This document shows positions 17,009 to 24,586 of a stretch of DNA of 34,101 nucleotides, in pieces (the stretch's first letter is position 1; each line of letters starts with the position of its first letter). Source of the stretch: Pacificimonas sp036351775 (GTDB taxonomy: Bacteria; Pseudomonadota; Alphaproteobacteria; Sphingomonadales; Sphingomonadaceae); assembly GCA_036351775.1 (NCBI GenBank), contig JAZBPX010000002.1, positions 1-34,101 of the forward strand, written 5' to 3'. Under the pieces are notes generated by a model. It was not told where the DNA came from, did no database searches, and saw nothing but the letters and a program-made list of their open reading frames with translations. The position numbers and the translations under genes are program-made.

Positions 17009-18107
17009 AACCGGTGCTGTTCAGGGGGAACTCGCGAAGCTTCGCCTTGCCCGCACGCCCCGCGTGGGTCCCGTCACTTACCGCCAGCTCATCGCCCGCT
17101 TTGGCAGTGCAGAGGCGGCGCTGGACGCGCTCCCCTCCCTAGCCCGGCGCGGCGGGGGGAAGCCGCTGACCCCGCCCTCCGAAGCGACAATCACCGCCGA
17201 ATGGCAGCGCACGGTAAAAACAGGGGCCAGCTTCACCTTTCTGGCCGACGCCGATTATCCGCCGCTCCTGGCCCAAGTCGAAAGCGCGCCCCCAGCCCTC
17301 GCCTGGCGCGGTGACCTTCGCCTCGCTGCACGGCGCTGCATCGCCATCGTCGGCGCGCGCAATTCCAGTGCCGCCGCGATCCGCTTCACCCGCGAGATCG
17401 CCGGCGATCTTGGCCGGGCAGGTTTAGTCGTCGCATCCGGCCTTGCGCGCGGCGTTGACGCGGCCGCGCATACCGGCGCTCTGGATACCGGCACGGTCGG
17501 GGTCATCGCAGGCGGCATCGATGTGAAGTGGCCGCCCGAGAACGATGCCCTTCACGAGGATCTCTACCGAAAGGGTCTCGTGCTTGCCGAACAGCCCTTC
17601 GGGATGGAACCGCGCGCGGCCCACTTTCCGCGCCGCAACCGCATCATCAGCGGGCTGTCGCTCGGCACGCTCGTCATGGAGGCCGCGCCCCGCTCCGGCT
17701 CCCTTATTACCGCCCGCCTCGCCAACGAGCAGGGCCGTGAGGTCATGGCGGTTCCCGGCTTTCCGCTCGATCCGAGGGCGCGCGGCTGCAACGCCCTGAT
17801 CCGGGAGGGGGCGACCCTTGTTCAAAGCGCGGAAGATGTCGTCGAAACGCTCTCGGACCTGTCCGGTGAGCCGCGCATGGCGGCCCCAACGCACAGCTTT
17901 GACGGCATGGGCGCGGCCGATGCGGAGATCGGCGATACAGACCGCGACCGCGTCGCAAGCCTCCTCTCGATGACCGCCGTTCCGGTCGATGAACTGGTGC
18001 GGCTCTCCGGCGTCCCCGCGGCGGCGGTTTCGGTCGTCCTTCTGGAACTGGAACTGGCGGGCCGCCTCGAACGCCACGCCGGCAACCGCGTCAGCGCGAG
18101 CGGATGA
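16962..18107 (+). CDS. dprA: DNA-processing protein DprA
   Basis: DprA binds incoming single-stranded DNA and loads RecA during natural transformation. The 381-residue product has an N-terminal helical region (LAKLRLARTPRVGPVTYRQL, 25-42), the Rossmann-like core with GARNSSAAA (131-139), SGLARGVDAAAHTGAL (159-174), FPRRNRIISGLS (222-233) and RSGSLITARLA (244-254), and a C-terminal winged-helix domain (about 320-375) typical of the longer form. The start overlaps plsY by 47 nt; a TTG at 17001 would reduce the overlap to 8 nt and remains possible. aat follows 7 nt after its stop, suggesting a plsY-dprA-aat operon. Confidence 0.95.
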   Translation: MRKTPALRDPDPALAETGAVQGELAKLRLARTPRVGPVTYRQLIARFGSAEAALDALPSLARRGGGKPLTPPSEATITAEWQRTVKTGASFTFLADADYPPLLAQVESAPPALAWRGDLRLAARRCIAIVGARNSSAAAIRFTREIAGDLGRAGLVVASGLARGVDAAAHTGALDTGTVGVIAGGIDVKWPPENDALHEDLYRKGLVLAEQPFGMEPRAAHFPRRNRIISGLSLGTLVMEAAPRSGSLITARLANEQGREVMAVPGFPLDPRARGCNALIREGATLVQSAEDVVETLSDLSGEPRMAAPTHSFDGMGAADAEIGDTDRDRVASLLSMTAVPVDELVRLSGVPAAAVSVVLLELELAGRLERHAGNRVSASG

Positions 18108-18114
18108 TTTCGCT

Positions 18115-18768
18115 ATGAGCGCACCGCTTGACCCCGACCTTCTCATTCGCGCCTACACTATCGGTGTTTTCCCCATGGCCGACGATGCGGCCGCGGACGA
18201 TGTGTTCTGGGTTGAGCCGAAACGGCGCGGGATCCTGCCGCTCGACCAGTTTCACCTCTCTCGCAGCCTGAAGAAGGTGCTGCGGCAGGAAAGGTTCGAG
18301 CACCGCGTCGATACTGCGTTCGATCAGGTCGTCGCGGCCTGCGCCGAGCGGGACGGCACCTGGATCAACGGCCAGATCCGTACCGGCTACAGCGCGCTTC
18401 ACGAACGCGGTTTCGCGCATTCCGTTGAATGTTGGCGGGACGGCGCTCTCGTCGGCGGTCTCTACGGCGTGCGCCTTGCCGGGGCATTTTTCGGCGAATC
18501 GATGTTCACCCGCGCCGACAATGCATCAAAGGCAGCGCTCGCCCACCTGATCGCGCGGCTGCGGTCCGGTAATTTCGTCCTGCTCGATACCCAGTTCCTG
18601 ACGGATCATCTCGCCAGTCTCGGAGCCATCGAAATCCCGAAGCAGGCGTACCGCGACCTCCTCGACCGCGCGCTCGCCCGACGGGCCCGCTTTGATCAGC
18701 TGTCCTCGCTGGTGTCCGGACCGGTTTCGGGAAAGGCCATTGCACAGCTCCTGACCCAGACATCGTAG
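18115..18768 (+). CDS. aat: Leucyl/phenylalanyl-tRNA-protein transferase
   Basis: Aat adds Leu or Phe from charged tRNA to the N terminus of proteins starting with Arg or Lys, creating N-degrons for ClpS-ClpAP. The 217-residue product carries RGILPLDQFHLSRSLKK (38-54), TWINGQIRTGYSALHERGFAHSVE (82-105, given here only as a span with its WI and GYSALHE core) and GGLYGVRLAGAFFGESMF (114-131), all family hallmarks. The open frame extends upstream into dprA, but the ATG chosen gives the standard N terminus. Its 3' end overlaps the DUF2155 gene on the opposite strand by 73 nt. Confidence 0.96.
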   Translation: MSAPLDPDLLIRAYTIGVFPMADDAAADDVFWVEPKRRGILPLDQFHLSRSLKKVLRQERFEHRVDTAFDQVVAACAERDGTWINGQIRTGYSALHERGFAHSVECWRDGALVGGLYGVRLAGAFFGESMFTRADNASKAALAHLIARLRSGNFVLLDTQFLTDHLASLGAIEIPKQAYRDLLDRALARRARFDQLSSLVSGPVSGKAIAQLLTQTS

Positions 18769-19121
18769 CCGGGATGATCGAAGCTGTTGAGCGAGGGGCT
18801 TTTCGCGTAAAGCCAGCCTGAGAACAGCCGCTGGTTCTCGCCCTCCCGGGCCCGGCGATCATCGATCTGCACGAAGGCACCTTGCTCCTCCCGCTCGGCC
18901 CAGGGCGGGGTCGCATCGCAGGCAACCAGCCGGATCGACAGCGCGCGGTAGGCAATCCGCTCACCCGGCAGCACCTCGTAATCGGCGACCTCCTGACTGA
19001 CCTTGTCGAGAACGGCAATCGTCGCGACCCGCTCGACCATCGGCGTCACGGCGGTCTGCGCAGCAGCAGAGTTAGCCACCGGCCAAAGCAAGGCCGCGGC
19101 GAGGAGCAGCGCACACTTCAT
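18696..19121 (-). CDS. DUF2155 domain secreted protein
   Basis: This 141-residue protein starts with a Sec signal peptide (MKCALLLAAALLWPVANSAAAQ), so it should be periplasmic. The remainder fits DUF2155, a small alphaproteobacterial domain: the segment AVLDKVSQEVADYEVLPGE is followed by Cys-containing RLVACDATPPWAE, FSGWLYAKSPSLN and HPGYDVWVRSCAM. Two cysteines (VAC, RSC) could pair. The function is unknown. It is the last gene of a minus-strand operon after NDUFA12 and mlaD, starting 10 nt past the mlaD stop; this order is common in sphingomonads. Its C-terminal coding sequence overlaps aat tail to tail. Confidence 0.85.
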   Translation of the reverse strand: MKCALLLAAALLWPVANSAAAQTAVTPMVERVATIAVLDKVSQEVADYEVLPGERIAYRALSIRLVACDATPPWAEREEQGAFVQIDDRRAREGENQRLFSGWLYAKSPSLNSFDHPGYDVWVRSCAMAFPETGPDTSEDS

Positions 19122-19131
19122 TCGCTGCGCT

Positions 19132-19677
19132 TCACTCGGTGCCATCGCCCAGCGCGCCGAACTCGTCGTCCTCTTCGAGAAGACTGCCGCCTGCCGGGGC
19201 AGCCGAGCCGCCATCATCGCCAGTCTGGTTGATGAACTGACCCACCAGGCCCATCAAGTCGATCGACCCCTGCGTATCCATAATCTGGTCCCCGTCGCGC
19301 AGCGTGTCGGGATCGCCGCCTGGCGTCAGCGCGACGAAGGTTCCCCCAAGAACACCCTCCGACGTGATCTGGGCGCTCGAATCGAGCGGCAGCTGGTAGC
19401 GGTCGTTGATCGCCAGCTTAAGCTGCGCGCGAAAGGGGAATTCCTCCTCCAGCAGCTTTTCCGTCACCTGACCAATGGTCACGCCGGAAACGCGCACGTC
19501 GGTGCCCTCATTCACGCCTGCCGCATTGTCGAAGTTCGCCGATACGACATATTGCGCATCGCCAATCCCCGCACTCGTTTTCTCATAGAAAAACAGCACC
19601 GCGAACACCGCCACCAGCAGCACGGCGAGACCGACGAAGGCCTCGATCAGGTTCTGCCGAAATAACTGGCCCATCAT
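19132..19677 (-). CDS. mlaD: MlaD family phospholipid-transport protein (MCE domain)
   Basis: MlaD is the membrane-anchored MCE-domain subunit of the Mla ABC transporter that moves phospholipids between inner and outer membranes. The 181-residue product has one N-terminal transmembrane helix (about 11-31) and a single MCE domain (about 42-122, with GVNEGTDVRVSGVTIGQV and DSSAQITSEGVLGGTFV). The acidic, glycine-rich C terminus is typical of alphaproteobacterial members. Two consecutive ATG codons overlap the TGA stop of the NDUFA12 gene (ATGATG), implying coupled translation. The ATPase and permease genes (mlaF, mlaE) are not in the window. Confidence 0.9.
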   Translation of the reverse strand: MMGQLFRQNLIEAFVGLAVLLVAVFAVLFFYEKTSAGIGDAQYVVSANFDNAAGVNEGTDVRVSGVTIGQVTEKLLEEEFPFRAQLKLAINDRYQLPLDSSAQITSEGVLGGTFVALTPGGDPDTLRDGDQIMDTQGSIDLMGLVGQFINQTGDDGGSAAPAGGSLLEEDDEFGALGDGTE

Positions 19678-20105
19678 GCGGCGCGGTCCTCGATCGCGGC
19701 AACCTCGTCCGGGCCATCCGGAGACCAGGCCTCATAGTCGCCAAGGGTTTTCGGCCGCGCCTTGCCTGTCGTCAGCGTCCCGGGACGCACATAGGCGCCC
19801 GCTGTGCCGGTCAGGTTCGGCTGATGCGGCTTTACCCACGGATGCAGCAGCGCCTCACCGGCTTCTGGGATGTCGTCATGGGTAAAGTGCAGCCAGCCAT
19901 GCCAGGGCGGGGGCACGCGGCTCGCCTCGTTTTCGCCCTTGTAGACGACCCAGCGCCGCTCCCGTGCGCCGCCCTTGGCCGCTTTCCGGTAATAGGCATT
20001 GCCGGCCGCATCCGTGCCGACCTTCTCGCCGTTCCGCGCGGTCCATAGGCGGGTCCCGATCGTGGGCCCGTCCCACCAAGTAAAGATCGTCTTCAGAATG
20101 CCCAT
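19674..20105 (-). CDS. NDUFA12-like subunit of NADH:ubiquinone oxidoreductase
   Basis: The 143-residue protein is the bacterial homologue of mitochondrial complex I accessory subunit NDUFA12 (B17.2), found in alphaproteobacteria. Recognisable parts are TWWDGPTIGTRLWTARNGEKVG near the start (read as WWDG and GTRLWTARNGE), DAAGNAYYR, RRWVVYKGENEASRVPPPWHGWLHF and the C-terminal PHQPNLTGTAGAYVRPG. It is soluble and attaches to the peripheral arm. It is encoded apart from the main nuo cluster, at the head of the mlaD-DUF2155 operon, a usual arrangement. The 117 nt separating it from the DUF192 gene hold nothing clear. Confidence 0.95.
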   Translation of the reverse strand: MGILKTIFTWWDGPTIGTRLWTARNGEKVGTDAAGNAYYRKAAKGGARERRWVVYKGENEASRVPPPWHGWLHFTHDDIPEAGEALLHPWVKPHQPNLTGTAGAYVRPGTLTTGKARPKTLGDYEAWSPDGPDEVAAIEDRAA

Positions 20106-20222
20106 CGGGCGCGCCGTCCTGTTGCTAGCCTCGTACTGCTGGGGCCTTACGGCCTCACCAAGGGTAAATCCACTCCGATGGAAAAGGCTGCATTCGGCGT
20201 CAGATCATCGGGGCCGGAGGCG

Positions 20223-20675
20223 TCAGGGTAAGGTGTAGCGAACCTCGTCGCCGGTCTTCGCGCCGATCCGCCCCGCTTCCCCGGCGTTCAGTTCCAGGAT
20301 CGCACCCACCGGCCCTTGCGAGCGGTAGCTCATCGTCGACAGCGGCACCGTCGAATAGGCGATGCTTTCGATCCGTCCGTCCGGCCGGATGAAGATGATG
20401 TCGAGCGGTATGTAGGTATTCTTCATCCAGAAGGAGGCTGGGCGCGGCGGGTCATAGGGAAACAGCATGCCGCGGTCCGCTGCCATCTCCTGCCGGTACA
20501 TCAGGCCCTGCGCCTGCTCTTCGGACGTGATGGCCAGTTCAACCATATATTCGTGCTCGCCAGAGGCTGTGACCACCGTCACCGGGGTCAGGCCCGGTTC
20601 TTCGGCCGTCTCGGTCGCCCCGCCGGACGCGCAGCCCGCCAGGAACAGCAGGCAGGGCAGCAGCCAACGCATCAT
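20223..20675 (-). CDS. DUF192 lipoprotein
   Basis: The 150-residue product has a lipoprotein signal with lipobox L12-A13-G14-C15, followed by a DUF192 domain: VELAITSEEQAQGLMYRQ, MLFPYDPPRPASFWMKNT, PLDIIFIRPDGRI and a final GAKTGDEVRY. DUF192 proteins are small beta-barrel-like envelope proteins of unknown function. The ATG overlaps the stop of the cold-shock gene (ATGATG), so the two are translationally coupled; the pairing of a CSD gene with a DUF192 gene is conserved in many alphaproteobacteria. Confidence 0.9.
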   Translation of the reverse strand: MMRWLLPCLLFLAGCASGGATETAEEPGLTPVTVVTASGEHEYMVELAITSEEQAQGLMYRQEMAADRGMLFPYDPPRPASFWMKNTYIPLDIIFIRPDGRIESIAYSTVPLSTMSYRSQGPVGAILELNAGEAGRIGAKTGDEVRYTLP

Positions 20676-21211
20676 TCCCCATCTCCGCCGGAACCAGCCT
20701 TGCGAACGGCAACCGCGAGCAGTCCGCGCTCACCGGAGGAAATCCGCGCCTCCAGCGAATCGCCCGGCTCCAGCATCGCAATCCCGGCTTCGCGGCTCGT
20801 TTCCACATGCACGAAAATGTCACCGTCCAGTTTGGGCCGTACCAGAAACCCATAGCCTTTCAGTTTGTTGAACCACTTTACCTCAACAGGCTCCCACCCG
20901 CCTGCTGCGGCCACTGTCGCCTCGTCAATATTGTGCACGCCCGCGCGCGGCGGACTATCGTCAACCTCGTCTGCGGTGGTCAGGTCGATCCGCGTAATCT
21001 GCCGCGCCTGCAGGCCGCGCGCCGTATCAACGACGACACAATCGACGGTCGCGCCGTCCGGCAGGGTCCGCCGCTCATGATCGTCAAGGAGTGTGTAATG
21101 GATCAGGACATCGCGGTAGCCGTCGTCCTCCGGAACCATGAAGCCGAAGCCGCGTACACTGTCGAACCACTTGATTCGGCCGGTCAGGACCAGGCGGTCC
21201 TCATCGGCCAC
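20672..21211 (-). CDS. Double cold-shock-domain protein
   Basis: The 179-residue protein carries two cold-shock domains: the first at about 8-75 (GRIKWFDSVRGFGFMVPED, DVLIHYT) and the second at about 108-172 (EVKWFNKLKGYGFLVRP, DIFVHVE), both with the RNP1 and RNP2 motifs that bind single-stranded nucleic acid. This is the alphaproteobacterial tandem type. The frame is open far upstream but contains no ATG; GTG at 21211, preceded by GGAAGA at suitable spacing, is the best start. It is divergent from coxG, and a 7-bp dyad at 21292-21311 lies between them. Start uncertain; family call firm. Confidence 0.82.
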   Translation of the reverse strand: MADEDRLVLTGRIKWFDSVRGFGFMVPEDDGYRDVLIHYTLLDDHERRTLPDGATVDCVVVDTARGLQARQITRIDLTTADEVDDSPPRAGVHNIDEATVAAAGGWEPVEVKWFNKLKGYGFLVRPKLDGDIFVHVETSREAGIAMLEPGDSLEARISSGERGLLAVAVRKAGSGGDGE

Positions 21212-21291
21212 CGAGAGATCTTCCGCCTCGTTACTAGCGTTCGCACTGTCGTCGGCCCGGTCGATCGGTCCGCTCCTGTCTGACCCCGCAA

Positions 21292-21311
21292 AGGAAAGCT
21301 GTACCTTTCCT
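21292..21311. promoter_or_regulatory. Inverted repeat in the csd/coxG divergent region
   Basis: AGGAAAG (21292-21298), six bases, then CTTTCCT (21305-21311) form a perfect 7-bp dyad. It is 81 nt upstream of the cold-shock GTG start and 84 nt upstream of the coxG ATG. It could be an operator for either gene or a hairpin in a long cold-shock leader. No promoter hexamers were identified with confidence in this gap of about 180 nt. Confidence 0.4.
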
Positions 21312-21394
21312 GAACGGCGACGATAGCAGATTCTGCGCCTAGTGAAACTTGTTACGGTGAGGCATATCGCATCTGGGCACCGCGGAGCATCGAC

Positions 21395-22039
21395 ATGAAG
21401 ATTACCGGAGAGCAAATCATCGCCGCGCCGCGAGAGGCGGTGTGGTCCGCGCTGATGGATCCGGACGTATTGGCGCGCTGCATCGACGGTGTGGAATCGC
21501 TTGAACGAAAAGAGGGCGACCGCTTCGCCGGCACGATGAACGCGAAGGTCGGCCCCGTTCGCGCCAAGTTCACCGGCGAAGTGGCGATCGAGGATCAGCG
21601 CCCGCCCGAACATTACGTCCTTCGCGGCGAGGGGAAGGGCGGCGTTGCCGGGTTCGCCAAGGGCGCGGCGACCGTCGACCTTGCCGAGGAAACGGCCGAA
21701 ACGACCCTCCTCACCTACACCGCCGAATCGCAGGTCGGCGGCAAGCTCGCGCAGATCGGGTCGCGCCTCGTGGAGGGCGCCGCGAAGGGTTATGCCGAAC
21801 GCTTCTTTTCGAACTTCAAGGACATCGTCGAAGGCGCTGGTGCGGACGCCCAGACGGCCGCGGCGGTTGAGCATGGCCCCGAGTCCGCCGTATCTCAGGA
21901 ACCCGCCGACATTCCGCCCACTGACCTGTCCGGGCTCGAGGACCCCGCACGCCCGCGCGGCAGCGGTCTTGGCATGGGCGGCTGGGCCTTCCTCGTCGCG
22001 ATGATCGCCGCCGGTATCGTCGCGGTGCAGTTTCTCTAG
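21395..22039 (+). CDS. coxG: CoxG-like SRPBCC protein with C-terminal membrane anchor
   Basis: CoxG proteins accompany CO-dehydrogenase/xanthine-oxidase type molybdenum enzymes and help attach them to the membrane or bind lipophilic ligands. The 214-residue product starts MKITGEQIIAAPREAVWSAL, followed by DPDVLARCIDGVESLE and TMNAKVGPVRAKFTGEV, the typical CoxG SRPBCC core (residues 1-150). A proline-rich linker leads to a C-terminal hydrophobic segment of about 20 residues (193-214), consistent with a tail anchor. It heads a plus-strand group with the XdhC-like, MPT-binding and mocA-like genes, 22 nt before the next. A perfect dyad lies upstream. Confidence 0.9.
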   Translation: MKITGEQIIAAPREAVWSALMDPDVLARCIDGVESLERKEGDRFAGTMNAKVGPVRAKFTGEVAIEDQRPPEHYVLRGEGKGGVAGFAKGAATVDLAEETAETTLLTYTAESQVGGKLAQIGSRLVEGAAKGYAERFFSNFKDIVEGAGADAQTAAAVEHGPESAVSQEPADIPPTDLSGLEDPARPRGSGLGMGGWAFLVAMIAAGIVAVQFL

Positions 22040-22061
22040 CGCGGCGGGGCAGGAACGGCCG

Positions 22062-22988
22062 ATGCCCGGTGAAGACCGCGATCTTCTCGAAACCGCCCTC
22101 GGCTGGCGGCACGAGGGCCGCGGCGTCGCTATCGCCACCGTCACGAAAACCTGGGGCTCGGCCCCGCGCAGACGCGGCGCGCACCTGGTGATCCGGGACG
22201 ACGGGCTGTTCGAGGGTTCGGTCTCCGGCGGCTGCGTCGAGGGCGATGTGATCACCGAGGCCATGACCGTCATCGAAACCGGCGCGGCGAAGGCGCTGCA
22301 TTACGGGGTGGCCGACGCAAAGGCGTGGGAAGTGGGCCTCGCCTGCGGCGGCGAGATCGAGATCCTCGTGCAGCCCTTTGGTGAGGGCGGCTTTGCACCG
22401 AACCTCGCAACCAACATCCTTTCTGCGCTGTCCGAAGGCCGAGAGATTACCGCCCATATTGGCGAAGCTGGTACACAGCTGGAACCTGCGGACGGAACCA
22501 TCAGCCGCAGCTATTCACCGCCGCTCGAGCTCCTCATCGTCGGTGCAGTCCACATAAGCCAGCACCTCGTCCCCATTGCCCGCGAACTCGGCTTCACGGC
22601 GAAAATCGTCGATCCGCGCGGCCTGTTCGCGAAAGATGAGCGCTTTGCCGGGATCGATGTGGATGATCGCTGGCCGGACGAAGCCTTTGCCGACTGGAAA
22701 CCGGGTGCCGCAACCGCCGTCGTCGCCCTGACCCATGACCCGAAGCTCGACGACCCCGCATTGATCGCGGCGCTGAACTCCGACGCCTTCTATATCGCTG
22801 CACTCGGCTCTCGGAGAACGCACGCTGCCCGCCGCGAACGGCTCGCCGAGCAGGGTTTCGAGGAGGCAGCGTTCGCCCGCATCCACGGCCCTGCAGGCCT
22901 TCCCATCGGTGCGGCGAATCCCGCTGAAATCGCGCTCTCCGTCGCCGCGCAGATGATCGAGGTCTGGCGCGCCCGCGCGGCCGCCTGA
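22062..22988 (+). CDS. XdhC/CoxI family molybdenum-cofactor maturation protein
   Basis: XdhC-type proteins bind the molybdenum cofactor, assist its sulfuration and insert it into xanthine-dehydrogenase-family enzymes. The 308-residue protein has the N-terminal XdhC/CoxI domain (KTWGSAPRRRGAHLVI at 29-44, EGSVSGGCVEGDV at 51-63) and a C-terminal Rossmann domain (about 155-305; LLIVGAVHISQHLV, then DPRGLF and ALGSRRTHAARRERL). In the glycine-rich Rossmann motif the usual GxGHVG reads GAVHIS, a divergent version. It lies 22 nt after coxG and 6 nt before the MPT-binding gene. Confidence 0.92.
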   Translation: MPGEDRDLLETALGWRHEGRGVAIATVTKTWGSAPRRRGAHLVIRDDGLFEGSVSGGCVEGDVITEAMTVIETGAAKALHYGVADAKAWEVGLACGGEIEILVQPFGEGGFAPNLATNILSALSEGREITAHIGEAGTQLEPADGTISRSYSPPLELLIVGAVHISQHLVPIARELGFTAKIVDPRGLFAKDERFAGIDVDDRWPDEAFADWKPGAATAVVALTHDPKLDDPALIAALNSDAFYIAALGSRRTHAARRERLAEQGFEEAAFARIHGPAGLPIGAANPAEIALSVAAQMIEVWRARAAA

Positions 22989-22994
22989 GCCGCG

Positions 22995-23972
22995 ATGCAG
23001 TTCGGCGACCGTCCCCTCTCCCGCTGCGAAGGCGCAACCCTTGCCCATTCAGTAGGTGTCGACGGCGGCAAACTCGCCAAGGGGACGGTCCTCACAGCCA
23101 AGCACATTGCGATGGCGAAAGCGGCCGGTCACCGCGCATTGACCGTCGCGATCCCCGCGGCAAATGACATTCCGGAGTCGGAAGCCGCCGCCCGCCTCGG
23201 TACAGCGCTCGCCGGCCATGGCATCTCTGCAAGCGATCCCGTCAACGGCCGGACAGACCTTTTGGCCCGCTTCACCGGCCTTTTTATCGCCGATGAGCGC
23301 GCCGTGACGCGTATCAACGGCGCCAACGAAGCGATCGGCCTTGCCACCCTGCCATCACATCGCCGGGTCGAGAATGGCGAAACGGTCGCGACGCTGAAAA
23401 TCATTCCCTTTGCAATGCGGCGCAGCGTAGTGGAGCGCGCGGAAATGGCGGCGATGCCCGCACCGCTGACCGTCCGGCCCTTCCGGCCTCTCAGCGTTTT
23501 GCTTGTTCAGACATCGCACGGGTCCGGGGACGCAAAGATGCGCGCGAAGACCGAACGCATTACCGAGGACCGAATCACCGCTCTGGGCGGAACGCTGGCC
23601 GTCACGAATGTCGCGCCTCACGAGGCAGAACCGCTTGCCGCCGCGCTTGGCGACGACCGCGCCGACATCATCCTGATCGCCGGCGCATCCGCCACGACAG
23701 ACCGGCGCGATGTTGTGCCGAGCGCAATCCGCAGTGCGGGCGGGCGCATCGTCCGCCTCGGCATGCCCGTCGACCCCGGCAACCTGCTCCTGCTCGCAGA
23801 GCGCGGCGACCAGGTCATCATCGGGATGCCCGGCTGCGCGCGCAGTCCGAAACGCAACGGCTTCGACATGGTCCTCGAACGGCTTTTTGCGGGCCTGTCA
23901 GTAACGTCGGCGGACATCGCCGGCATGGGTATCGGCGGCCTCATCAAGGGCGCGGACCGGCCCAGCCGATGA
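22995..23972 (+). CDS. Molybdopterin-binding (MoCF-type) domain protein
   Basis: The 325-residue protein has a C-terminal half resembling the MPT-binding MoCF_biosynth domain (SVLLVQTSHGSGDAKMRAK, ITALGG, DIILIAGASATTDRRDVVPSAI, PVDPGNLLLLAERGDQVIIGMPGCARSP), with SATTDRRD in the position of the GGTG/TxxRD cofactor-binding loop. The N-terminal half (PLSRCEGATLAHSVGV, LAKGTVLTAKHIAMAKAAGH) resembles MoeA-like sequences. Such proteins occur beside mocA-like and XdhC genes and are thought to present molybdopterin for cytidylylation. The start overlaps nothing; its stop overlaps the mocA start (ATGA). Role inferred from family and neighbours. Confidence 0.85.
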   Translation: MQFGDRPLSRCEGATLAHSVGVDGGKLAKGTVLTAKHIAMAKAAGHRALTVAIPAANDIPESEAAARLGTALAGHGISASDPVNGRTDLLARFTGLFIADERAVTRINGANEAIGLATLPSHRRVENGETVATLKIIPFAMRRSVVERAEMAAMPAPLTVRPFRPLSVLLVQTSHGSGDAKMRAKTERITEDRITALGGTLAVTNVAPHEAEPLAAALGDDRADIILIAGASATTDRRDVVPSAIRSAGGRIVRLGMPVDPGNLLLLAERGDQVIIGMPGCARSPKRNGFDMVLERLFAGLSVTSADIAGMGIGGLIKGADRPSR

Positions 23973-24586
23973 GCGGAAATGGTAAAAGGGTGGGCGCCCT
24001 TCTGCTCGCCGCGGGCCTTTCCCGCCGCATGGGGACCAGCAAACTCCTTGAGGATTGGAACGGCAAACCGATCATCTGGCACAGCGCGTCAGCGCTCATC
24101 GGCGTTGTCGATCAGGTGGTCGTGACGCTGGGCGCGAATGCTGCGTCGATCGACGCTGCCCTGCCTGACGATCCGCTGTTCGAGACCCTGATGGTCCCGG
24201 ATTACGAGGAAGGCATGGCCGCCAGCCTGCGCGCGGGCATGGCCGAGGCCGCCCGCCGCAGCTGGGACGGCGCATTCGTGATGCTGGGCGACATGCCGCT
24301 GGTTCCAGGCCCGCTGTTGAAGGCCATGCGCGGGTCTCGCTGGAAAGGCCGCAGCAACGTGACGATCCCGGTCCGGCATGAGCGGCGCGGCAATCCCGCC
24401 CTATGGGGGGCCGACCATTTCGCGGCCTTCCAGACCCTACGCGGCGAGGAGGGCGGCCGCACACTTCTCGCTCGCCGCGCTATCGACTGGCAGCCGTTCG
24501 AAGCGGACACCGACGCCATCTGCTTCGACGTTGATACACCGGAAGCCCTTGAGCGTTTGCGAACGATGCCAGCACCCCGCGCCTAG
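23969..24586 (+). CDS. mocA: MobA/MocA-like nucleotidyltransferase
   Basis: MocA attaches CMP to molybdenum-molybdopterin, making the MCD cofactor used by xanthine-dehydrogenase/CO-dehydrogenase-type enzymes. The 205-residue product has the signature LAAGLSRRMGTSKLL (13-27) that binds the nucleotide, GDMPL (107-111) at the metal site and NPALWGADHF later. MocA rather than MobA is favoured by the cox/xdh neighbours; the symbol is therefore tentative. The ATG overlaps the preceding stop (ATGA). The TAG stop is shared in a CTAG with the convergent recX. Confidence 0.85.
   Translation: MSGNGKRVGALLLAAGLSRRMGTSKLLEDWNGKPIIWHSASALIGVVDQVVVTLGANAASIDAALPDDPLFETLMVPDYEEGMAASLRAGMAEAARRSWDGAFVMLGDMPLVPGPLLKAMRGSRWKGRSNVTIPVRHERRGNPALWGADHFAAFQTLRGEEGGRTLLARRAIDWQPFEADTDAICFDVDTPEALERLRTMPAPRA

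Noticed and set aside
20106..20222. Short open frame in the NDUFA12-DUF192 gap
   Set aside because: Only a 17-codon frame is present, without a ribosome-binding site or resemblance to anything known.
21212..22273. Upstream extension of the cold-shock frame to 22273
   Set aside because: It runs antisense through coxG, shows no domain and lacks an ATG; the two cold-shock domains begin near 21190.
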